From NCBI RefSeq assembly GCF_030815415.1, contig NZ_JAUSWW010000001.1, forward strand, positions 6,324,001 to 6,388,000: a stretch of 64,000 bases of DNA, given 5' to 3'. The DNA comes from Streptomyces canus. GTDB lineage: Bacteria > Actinomycetota > Actinomycetes > Streptomycetales > Streptomycetaceae. Below are positions 42,239 through 49,590 of this stretch, one piece after another (position 1 is the first letter of the stretch; each line of letters begins with the position of its first letter). A program made the position numbers and the translations under genes. The notes beneath the pieces were generated by a model that was not told the origin of the DNA, made no database searches, and was given only the letters and a program-made list of their open reading frames with translations.

Positions 42239-44134
42239 TCACTGTCGCAGGGCGAACCACAACTCCATGCGTACGTCGGGGTCGTCCAGGTCCGTGTCCA
42301 GCAGGGACGCGCAGCGGGCGACGCGTTGGCGGACGGTGTTGCGGTGCACGGCCAGCGCCACGGCGCTGCGGTCCCAACTGCCGTGCAGGGACAGCCAGGT
42401 GCGCAGGGTGTCGGTGAGGGCCGGGGTGTCCGCGATGGGCGCGAGGAGAGCACGCGCGTGTGCCTCGGCCTCGTCGGGCGGGACGAGGGCGCTCAGACCG
42501 GGGCGGGCGCCGTGGCGGACCAGTCCGCTGCGGGTCGCCCGGGCGCGGGCGAGGGCACGGGCGGCCTGGGTGTCCGCGGCCGGCCACTCGGGCGGGCTCA
42601 CCGGCGCGCTGACGCCCAGGGTCCAGCCGGGCTGCGGCTGTGCCTCGCGGTCGGCCGGGACGAGGACGCGTACGACGTCCCGCGCGAGGTCGACGAGCGG
42701 TGAGCCGAGCGCGGCGCCCAGTGCGGAGGCGGCGACGGCGTCGGGCGCGTGCGCGTCGGGACGGGCGTGCACGACGACCCACCGCTCGGCCCCCAGCAGC
42801 ACGGCCACGTCCTGTGGCGGGGCGCCCAGCAACAGCCGTACCAGCGCGGACGACCGCGCCGCCCCCGAACCGCTCTGGTGCTCGCCGGTGAGCAGCGACA
42901 GCAGGACGGCGGCGACGGAGGCGATGGTGTGGTCCCCGGGAACGCCCTCGGGCGAGGCGACCCCGAGCACGAACCCCTGCCCGGCACCGAGGGCGTAGGC
43001 GGCGAGGTGGGTCCCGGCGACGGTGTCGGTGGCGGAGGTGGGGGCGGGGCGGCTGGTGGGCGAGGGGGAGGGCGGGGCGTCGACGGTGGGCGGGGTGGGT
43101 CTGCGGGCGAGGCGGCCGGCGGTCGCGGGCGAGCCGGAGCCGGTCCGGTCGGCGCCGCGAGCGGGCCCGCCGGCCGGCCGGGAGCTCGGCGCGCCGACGG
43201 GCTCGCCCGGCTGTCCGGTGGCCGGGCTCGCCGATGCGGCCGTGCCACCCGCCCGTGTTGCCGGGCCGTCTGCCTGAGACGGCGAGGTGCGTGCCAGGCC
43301 TGCCGTCCCCGGCTGTCCGGTGGCCGGGCTCGCCGATGCGGCCGTGCCACCCGCCCGTGTTGCCGGGCCGTCTGCCTGAGACGGCGAGGTGCGTGCCCGG
43401 CCTGCCGTGCCCGGCTGTCCGGTGGCCGGGCTCGCCGATGCCGCCGGGCCGTCCGTCCGCGAGGGCGAGAAGCCTGCACCGCGCGCCGCCACCGGCCGTA
43501 CGACCCCCGCCAGCTCTGCCAGACCCCCGGGCACCGCACCCCCCGGCTCCCGTCCCGCCGCCGCCAGTTCGGTTCCCTCGGGTCCGTACAGCACCGCCCA
43601 GCCGCTCACCCGCTGGGCCAGTTGCCGCAGGACCGCAGGCACCGGGTCCGGTCGTGAGGCGGCTGCCGCCAGGCTCTGCTGGGCCTCCGTCACGCGGCGC
43701 AGTTCGGCGAGGCGGGCCTGGGCCATGAGCTGCCAGACCGCGCGGGCCACGCCGGAGAACGTGGTCCGGGGCGGGACCTCGATGAGCGGGAGCTCGTACG
43801 CGTCGCAGGCCTCCACCAGCGCCCGCGGCACGGTGTCGTGGACCGGGGCCACGCCGAAACCGAGAGCCGCGCCGCCCGCCGCCACGATCCGGGAGACGTA
43901 GTCGTCGAAGTAGGCCCCCGAGCCCGCCGCCTCCGGGACGTGGACGCCGGCCGTCAGCAGCAGCTCGCCGCCCAGCAGATAGGGATACGGGTCCGCCATC
44001 TCCGAGGTGTGCGCCCAGTGGATCACCGTGGCGGGATCGGAGGGGCCCGCGATCTGCCGCAGGGCCAGGTCCTCACGGGCCAGGAGGGCCGCGAGGGGCA
44101 CGGGGGGAGTGGGCGGAACGGAGGGATCCGGCAT
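42239..44134 (-). CDS. PucR-family transcriptional regulator with internal tandem repeats
   Basis: The regulator has 631 residues from ATG 44134; an alternative ATG is at 44143. The N-terminal PucR ligand domain covers about 5-130 (LLLTAGVHVPEAAGSGAYFDDYV). The C-terminal HTH_30 domain covers about 575-631 (WDRSAVALAVHRNTVRQRVA). Between them lies a disordered Ala/Gly/Pro/Ser region of about 180 residues with 34-residue tandem repeats. It is divergent from the symporter-ureohydrolase operon, with 122 bp between the starts, and PucR proteins often control purine, GABA or polyamine genes, so that operon is its likely target. Confidence 0.9.
   Translation of the reverse strand: MPDPSVPPTPPVPLAALLAREDLALRQIAGPSDPATVIHWAHTSEMADPYPYLLGGELLLTAGVHVPEAAGSGAYFDDYVSRIVAAGGAALGFGVAPVHDTVPRALVEACDAYELPLIEVPPRTTFSGVARAVWQLMAQARLAELRRVTEAQQSLAAAASRPDPVPAVLRQLAQRVSGWAVLYGPEGTELAAAGREPGGAVPGGLAELAGVVRPVAARGAGFSPSRTDGPAASASPATGQPGTAGRARTSPSQADGPATRAGGTAASASPATGQPGTAGLARTSPSQADGPATRAGGTAASASPATGQPGEPVGAPSSRPAGGPARGADRTGSGSPATAGRLARRPTPPTVDAPPSPSPTSRPAPTSATDTVAGTHLAAYALGAGQGFVLGVASPEGVPGDHTIASVAAVLLSLLTGEHQSGSGAARSSALVRLLLGAPPQDVAVLLGAERWVVVHARPDAHAPDAVAASALGAALGSPLVDLARDVVRVLVPADREAQPQPGWTLGVSAPVSPPEWPAADTQAARALARARATRSGLVRHGARPGLSALVPPDEAEAHARALLAPIADTPALTDTLRTWLSLHGSWDRSAVALAVHRNTVRQRVARCASLLDTDLDDPDVRMELWFALRQ
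43208..43450. repeat. 102-bp in-frame tandem repeat within the pucR-type gene, about 2.4 copies
   Basis: Units start at 43208, 43310 and 43412 and differ at only a few positions. Each encodes 34 residues (QADGPATRAGGTAASASPAT with flanks). Frame is preserved, so copy-number change would alter linker length without disabling the protein. Confidence 0.9.
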
Positions 44135-44256
44135 GGTGTGCATTTCCTCCATGCGGCGCGGCTGGAATGGATGAAACCTACACTTCGCGGCCGCTTTCCG
44201 GCCACCTAGTGTCAATGCTCGACACCCGCCGGCGAGAACGCGCGAAGGAGGGCCCT

Positions 44257-45714
44257 GTGGCCGTCGACTACACAGTGATCGTCATCTACCTGGCCGGCAT
44301 GCTGGCCATGGGCTGGTGGGGCATGCGCCGCGCCAAGTCCAAGAGTGAGTTCCTCGTCGCCGGGCGGCGGCTCGGGCCCGCCATGTACTCCGGGACCATG
44401 GCCGCCATCGTCCTCGGCGGCGCGTCCACCATCGGCGGAGTGGGGCTGGGCTACCAGTACGGACTGTCCGGCGCCTGGATGGTCTTCACCATCGGCCTCG
44501 GGCTCCTCGCCCTCTCCGTCTTCTTCTCCGCGCGCATCGCCCGCCTCAAGGTCTACACGGTCTCCGAGATGCTCGACCTGCGCTACGGCGGCCGGGCCGG
44601 CGTCATCTCCGGCGTGGTCATGTGGGCGTACACCCTCATGCTCGCGGTCACCTCGACCATCGCGTACGCCACGATCTTCGACGTCCTCTTCGACGTGAAC
44701 CGGACCGTCGCGATCGTCCTCGGCGGCTCGATCGTCGTGGCCTACTCGACGCTCGGCGGCATGTGGTCGATCACCCTCACCGACATGGTGCAGTTCGTGG
44801 TGAAGACCATCGGCGTGCTGCTCCTGCTGCTGCCCATCGCCGTCGTCAAGGCCGGTGGCTTCAGCGAGATGAGGGCCGAGCTGCCCACCGGGTACTTCGA
44901 CCCGCTGGGCATCGGCGGCGAGACGATCTTCACCTACGTGCTGATCTACACCTTCGGCATGCTCATCGGGCAGGACATCTGGCAGCGCGTCTTCACCGCC
45001 CGCAGCGACCGGACGGCCAAGTGGGGCGGCACGGTCGCGGGCACCTACTGTCTCGTCTACGCCCTCGCCGGCGCCGTCATCGGCACCGCGGCCAAGGTGC
45101 TCTACCCGAACCTGGCGAGTGCGGACGACGCCTTCGCGACCATCGTCAAGGACGAACTCCCGGTCGGTGTACGGGGACTGGTGCTCGCCGCCGCGCTCGC
45201 GGCCGTCATGTCGACGTCCTCCGGCGCGCTGATCGCCTGCGCGACCGTGGCCAACAACGACATCTGGTCCCGGCTGCGGGGGAAGGTCGCCTCCGGCGAG
45301 CGTGATGAAGTGCGCGGCAACCGCGCCTTCATCCTGATCATGGGCCTCGCCGTCATCGGTACGGCCATCGCGATCGACAACGTCGTCGAGGCGCTGACGG
45401 TGGCGTACAACCTGCTCGTCGGCGGTCTCCTCGTCCCGATCCTCGGCGGGCTGCTGTGGAAGCGCGGCACGGTGTACGGCGCCCTCGCCTCGGTCGTCGT
45501 CGGCGGGCTCGCGGTCATCGGTCTGATGGCGGGCTACGGCATCCTCGCCAACGAGCCCGTCTACTACGGCCTGTTGCTGTCGCTGGCCGCCTACGTCGTC
45601 GTGTCCCTGGCGACGCCGGCGACCGACGCCGCCGTACTGGAAGCCTGGCGCGAGCGTCTCGCCGGTCGCGGCGCCCCCGAACTCGTGTCCGAACCGGTCC
45701 CGGCTCCCCAGTAG
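44257..45714 (+). CDS. Sodium:solute symporter (SSS family), probable amine/guanidino compound importer
   Basis: The 485-residue membrane protein has about 13 helices. SSS hallmarks include the early SKSEFLVAGRRLGPAMYSGTM segment and IVLGGASTIGGVGLGYQYG. The SSS segment DIWQRVFTARSDRTAKWGG is at about 245-263, and AAVMSTSSGALIACATVANNDIW at about 325 holds the Na2-site serines. GTG 44257 has a GAAGGAGG site; the 30 codons upstream overlap the promoter region. The ureohydrolase gene follows after 66 bp, so agmatine, guanidinobutyrate or a polyamine is the likely substrate (inference). Confidence 0.9.
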   Translation: MAVDYTVIVIYLAGMLAMGWWGMRRAKSKSEFLVAGRRLGPAMYSGTMAAIVLGGASTIGGVGLGYQYGLSGAWMVFTIGLGLLALSVFFSARIARLKVYTVSEMLDLRYGGRAGVISGVVMWAYTLMLAVTSTIAYATIFDVLFDVNRTVAIVLGGSIVVAYSTLGGMWSITLTDMVQFVVKTIGVLLLLLPIAVVKAGGFSEMRAELPTGYFDPLGIGGETIFTYVLIYTFGMLIGQDIWQRVFTARSDRTAKWGGTVAGTYCLVYALAGAVIGTAAKVLYPNLASADDAFATIVKDELPVGVRGLVLAAALAAVMSTSSGALIACATVANNDIWSRLRGKVASGERDEVRGNRAFILIMGLAVIGTAIAIDNVVEALTVAYNLLVGGLLVPILGGLLWKRGTVYGALASVVVGGLAVIGLMAGYGILANEPVYYGLLLSLAAYVVVSLATPATDAAVLEAWRERLAGRGAPELVSEPVPAPQ

Positions 45715-45780
45715 AGTCGTAGACAAGTGCAGGCAAATGCAGTCATACGCGATGAAGCGTAGGAAAGAAGGCAGTACCCC

Positions 45781-46761
45781 ATGAGCAGCAACGAGACGCC
45801 CCGCGGCCCCGTCGACTCCTCCCGCATCCCGCGGTACGCCGGACCCGCGACCTTCGCCCGGCTGCCCCGCCTCGACGAGGTCGGCCGCGCCGATGTCGCC
45901 GTCGTGGGCGTGCCGTTCGACTCGGGCGTCTCCTACCGGCCGGGCGCCCGCTTCGGCGGCAACGCGATCCGCGAGGCGTCCCGGCTCCTGCGCCCCTACA
46001 ACCCGGCGCAGGACGCGTCCCCCTTCGCGCTGGCGCAGGTGGCGGACGGCGGCGACATCGCGGTGAACCCCTTCAACATCCACGAGGCCGTCGAGACGAT
46101 CGAGGCCGCCGCGGACGATCTCCTCGGCACCGGCGCCCGGCTCATGACCCTGGGCGGCGACCACACCATCGCGCTGCCCCTGCTGCGCTCGGTCGCCAGG
46201 AAGCACGGTCCGGTGGCGCTGCTGCACTTCGACGCGCACCTCGACACCTGGGACACCTACTTCGGCGCCGAGTACACGCACGGGACGCCGTTCCGCCGGG
46301 CCGTGGAGGAGGGGATCCTCGACACCGAGGCCCTCTCCCACGTCGGTACCCGCGGTCCGCTGTACGGCAAGCAGGACCTCACCGACGACGAGAAGCTCGG
46401 CTTCGGCATCGTGACGTCCGCGGACGTCATGCGTCGCGGGGTGGACGAGATCGCCGACCAGCTGCGTCAGCGCATCGGCGACCGTCCCCTCTACATCTCC
46501 ATCGACATCGACTGCCTGGACCCGGCCCACGCGCCCGGCACCGGCACGCCCGAGGCCGGCGGCATGACCTCCCGCGAGCTCCTGGAGATCCTGCGCGGAC
46601 TCGCGTCCTGCAACCTGGTCTCGGCGGACGTCGTCGAGGTGGCCCCCGCGTACGATCACGCGGAGATCACGTCGGTGGCCGCGTCCCACACGGCGTACGA
46701 ACTGACCACGATCATGTCCCGGCAGATCGCGGCGGCCCGGAAGGACTCGGAAGCGAAGTGA
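45781..46761 (+). CDS. speB: Ureohydrolase: agmatinase or guanidinobutyrase
   Basis: The 326-residue binuclear manganese enzyme of the arginase superfamily removes urea from a guanidino substrate. Metal ligands are visible in LGGDHTIALP, FDAHLDTWD and SIDIDCLDPAHAPG. The last motif continues into GTGTPEAGG, the SpeB/Gbu signature. Sequence alone does not separate agmatinase from 4-guanidinobutyrase. The TPP-dependent enzyme overlapping its stop favours a guanidinobutyrate route. It is co-oriented with the symporter. Confidence 0.93.
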   Translation: MSSNETPRGPVDSSRIPRYAGPATFARLPRLDEVGRADVAVVGVPFDSGVSYRPGARFGGNAIREASRLLRPYNPAQDASPFALAQVADGGDIAVNPFNIHEAVETIEAAADDLLGTGARLMTLGGDHTIALPLLRSVARKHGPVALLHFDAHLDTWDTYFGAEYTHGTPFRRAVEEGILDTEALSHVGTRGPLYGKQDLTDDEKLGFGIVTSADVMRRGVDEIADQLRQRIGDRPLYISIDIDCLDPAHAPGTGTPEAGGMTSRELLEILRGLASCNLVSADVVEVAPAYDHAEITSVAASHTAYELTTIMSRQIAAARKDSEAK

Positions 46762-48446
46762 CTCACGACCACGACCTGGTGCTCCGCCCGACGGAGGCGC
46801 AGACTTCCGCTGCTCTCAACCCTCCTCCCGGCCGCAACGGCGGAGACCTGGTCGTGGAGACGCTCGCCGCGCTCGGCACGACGACCGTGTTCGGACTGCC
46901 CGGTCAGCACGCACTGGGCATGTTCGACGCCCTGCGCCGCTCCGACCTGCGGTACATCGGTCTGCGGGTGGAGAACAACGCCGGGTTCGCGGCGGACGCG
47001 TACGGCCGGATCACCGGTGAGGCGGCACCGCTGCTGCTGTCGACGGGACCGGGGGCGCTGACGTCCCTGGCCGCGCTCCAGGAGGCGGCGGCCGCTTCCG
47101 CGCCCGTGCTCGCGATCAGCAGCCAGATCCCCTCCGCGGGGCTGGGCGGCGGCCGCCACGGCTACCTCCACGAACTCCCCGACCAGTCCGCCTCGTTCCG
47201 CGGAGTGGTGAAGTCGGTCCACACCGTGCGCACCCAGTCCCAGATCCCCTCCGCGATCGAGGCGGCCTGGAAGTCGGCGCTGACCGCCCCGCACGGCCCG
47301 GTGTGGGTGGAGATCCCGCAGGACGTGCTGCTCGCCGAGACGTCGATCCCGGTGGTGACGGGCGGCGACGCCTTCCCCGAGGAACTGCCGCCGCGCCCCG
47401 AACTGACGGCTGTGGCGGCCGACCTGCTGTCCCGCGCCGAGCGCCCGGCGATCATCGCGGGCGGGGGAGTCGTGCGGGCGGACGCGTCCGGCAAGCTGAA
47501 GCGGCTGGCCGAGATGGTGCAGGCGCCCGTGGTCACCACTCCCGGCGGCAAGGGCGCGTTCCCGTGGAAGCATCCGCTGTCGCTCCAGTCCTGGATCGAG
47601 GACCGGCACACGACCGACTTCCTCGAGGACGCGGACGTCCTCCTGGTCGTCGGTTCCGGGCTCGGTGAACTCTCCTCGAACTACCACACGTTCAAGCCGC
47701 GCGGCCGGGTCGTCCAGATCGAGGCGGACCTCGGCAAGCTGGAGTCCAATCACCCGGCGCTGGGCATCCACGCGGACGCACGGCTCGCCTTGCAGGCGTT
47801 GCTGGAGACGGTGTCCGTGCGGGAGGACGCCAAGGCTCCGGAGCGGGTGCGCGAGGTGCTCGCGAAGGTCGCCGAGCGGCTCGGGTCCCAGGAACTCACT
47901 CTGGAACAGGACGTGTTGGCCGCCGTCCGCAGGGCGCTGCCCGCCGACTCCCCGTCCTTCTGGGACATGACCATCCTCGCGTACTGGGCCTGGTCGGCCT
48001 TCGACGCCAAGGGCCCCAACCACATGCACTCCGCCCAGGGCGCCGGCGGCCTCGGCTACGGCTTCCCGGCGGCGCTGGGCGGGGCGGTCGCGGACCCGAC
48101 ACGGCCGGTCCTGGCGGTGTCCGGCGACGGAGGGGCGCTGTACTCGATCGCCGAACTGGCGACGGCACGGCAGTACGACCTGAACGTGACGTGGCTGATC
48201 GTCGACGACGGCGGCTACGGCATCCTGCGCGAGTACATGACCGACGCGTTCGGCGAGGCGACGGCGACCGAGCTGACGCGGCCGGACTATGTGGCGCTGG
48301 CCGAGTCGTTCGGGGTGCCGGGGGTGCGGACCTCGCCGCAGACGCTGGAGGCGGACCTGGCGAAGGCGCTGGGGGAGCCTGGCCCTTCGGTGGTCGTGCT
48401 TCCGGCGGTGCTGCGGATGTTCGCGCCGACGCACCTGGAGAGCTGA
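46758..48446 (+). CDS. Thiamine diphosphate-dependent enzyme, possible 2-ketoarginine decarboxylase
   Basis: The 562-residue protein has the three-domain acetolactate synthase/decarboxylase fold. The N-terminal Pyr domain holds the catalytic Glu72 (LRVENNAGFAADAYGR). The central domain has LVVGSGLGELSS. The C-terminal PP domain has SGDGG at about 456. The usual NN that ends the ThDP motif is DD here (VDD at 482-484, followed by GGYG). The GTG start overlaps the ureohydrolase stop by 4 nt, so the two proteins are co-translated. By analogy with Pseudomonas AruI and guanidinobutyrase it may decarboxylate 2-ketoarginine. Acetolactate synthase itself is unlikely in this setting. Confidence 0.85.
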   Translation: MTHDHDLVLRPTEAQTSAALNPPPGRNGGDLVVETLAALGTTTVFGLPGQHALGMFDALRRSDLRYIGLRVENNAGFAADAYGRITGEAAPLLLSTGPGALTSLAALQEAAAASAPVLAISSQIPSAGLGGGRHGYLHELPDQSASFRGVVKSVHTVRTQSQIPSAIEAAWKSALTAPHGPVWVEIPQDVLLAETSIPVVTGGDAFPEELPPRPELTAVAADLLSRAERPAIIAGGGVVRADASGKLKRLAEMVQAPVVTTPGGKGAFPWKHPLSLQSWIEDRHTTDFLEDADVLLVVGSGLGELSSNYHTFKPRGRVVQIEADLGKLESNHPALGIHADARLALQALLETVSVREDAKAPERVREVLAKVAERLGSQELTLEQDVLAAVRRALPADSPSFWDMTILAYWAWSAFDAKGPNHMHSAQGAGGLGYGFPAALGGAVADPTRPVLAVSGDGGALYSIAELATARQYDLNVTWLIVDDGGYGILREYMTDAFGEATATELTRPDYVALAESFGVPGVRTSPQTLEADLAKALGEPGPSVVVLPAVLRMFAPTHLES

Positions 48447-48483
48447 GAGCCGGCGCGCCGGGGGAGTTGACGTACCACCACCA

Positions 48484-48566
48484 CCGCCCCCGCGACCGCC
48501 TGGCAGACCAGGTGGGTCACGGGGGCGGCGCCCCGTACCGCGGGTGTGGGGCCCCGGCGGTACGGG
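48484..48566. terminator. Two adjacent hairpins between the ThDP enzyme and endonuclease genes
   Basis: CGCCCCCGCGACC pairs with GGTCACGGGGGCG (one mismatch), and CCCGTACCGC pairs with GCGGTACGGG. The pair separates two convergent genes. Confidence 0.7.
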
Positions 48567-48588
48567 CGTACGGTCGGCGACTGCGCTG

Positions 48589-49398
48589 CTACCAGATCGC
48601 CTCGACCCACTCCGGGTGGTCGATGAACGGGTTGCGGTTGTGCTGGTACGTGTCGTAGATGACCTGGTTGCGCCGTTCCTCGAAGGCGCTCGGCGGGTCC
48701 GCCTCGTTCCACGCCTTGAGGACGGCCAGCTTGCCCATGTAGGGGTTGGAGCCGTTGCCGACCTTCTCGTTGGGCTCCAGGTCGGCGAAGCCGTCGTCAC
48801 CCTCGTAGCGCACGGCCATGTAGAGGATCATGCGGGCCACGTCGCCCCGGTCAGCGGCGCGCGGCGCGAAGGAGTCGGAGTCGACGGTGCTGCCGCCGCC
48901 GTTGGTGACGGTGCTGCCGCCGTTGTCGAAGTCCAGGTTGCCGCGGGTGCTGTTGATCGTCACGTCGCAGGCGCGCAGGTGGTGCAGGTCCGTGCCGGGA
49001 CCGGTGACCTCGCCGAAGTCGCCGTGGGACTTGGCCCAGGTGTGCTCGCGGTTCCAGTCGCCGACGTCACCGCCGTTGAGGGACTTGCTGCGCGAGGCAC
49101 CGCTGTACAGCAGGAGGACGTTGCTGGTGTTGTTCGGGTCCTGGTCGGCGACCTTGAGCGCGTCCCAGACCGCGGAGTACGAGATCTTCGACTGGCTGCT
49201 GATGATCGTGTGCAGCGAGGACTTCAGGCTCGTCCCGGTCTTGCCGATCGCGTTCTTGTAGTACGTCGCGTCGTACGCCGTCGTGGTGGCTGCCGCCGGG
49301 GACGAGGCCACCACGGGGGCGGTGAAGCCGACGAGCACGGCTGAGACGGTGAGCGCCAGGGACTTCCAGCGGCGCGTGCGTATGGGGTTCACGGGCAT
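48589..49398 (-). CDS. Secreted endonuclease I (EndA/NucM family)
   Basis: The 269-residue preprotein has a signal peptide at about 1-38 (SLALTVSAVLVGFTAPVVASSPAAA). The nuclease domain carries the beta-beta-alpha metal site: WNREHTWAKSHGDF with the catalytic His, and DLHHLRACDVTINSTRGNLDF with Asn residues that bind the metal. It degrades DNA and possibly RNA outside the cell for nutrient recovery. Cysteines are few. It stands alone, with hairpins at its 3' end and a gene-free promoter region of about 190 bp shared with the neighbouring terminator. Confidence 0.93.
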   Translation of the reverse strand: MPVNPIRTRRWKSLALTVSAVLVGFTAPVVASSPAAATTTAYDATYYKNAIGKTGTSLKSSLHTIISSQSKISYSAVWDALKVADQDPNNTSNVLLLYSGASRSKSLNGGDVGDWNREHTWAKSHGDFGEVTGPGTDLHHLRACDVTINSTRGNLDFDNGGSTVTNGGGSTVDSDSFAPRAADRGDVARMILYMAVRYEGDDGFADLEPNEKVGNGSNPYMGKLAVLKAWNEADPPSAFEERRNQVIYDTYQHNRNPFIDHPEWVEAIW

Positions 49399-49544
49399 CG
49401 GGGGCTGTCCGTTCTACGCGCGTTGAAGGGAGCGGGCAAACGGGAGCGTGACATGGACATGAGACCCTGTAAATGGCTTGTAGATGTCGATCAGGTGACC
49501 GGAAGCGGCATATCGCCCCGCATCTACGCGAGTTGACATACCAA

Positions 49545-49576
49545 AACGACCCCCGGCCTTTCGGTCGGGGGTCGTT
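49545..49576 (-). terminator. Terminator after the GT39-type gene
   Basis: AACGACCCCC pairs with GGGGGTCGTT, with a partly paired 12-nt loop. On the minus strand it ends in GTTTTGG, an intrinsic-type signal. Confidence 0.85.
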
Positions 49577-49590
49577 GGGTGGTCGGGGCG

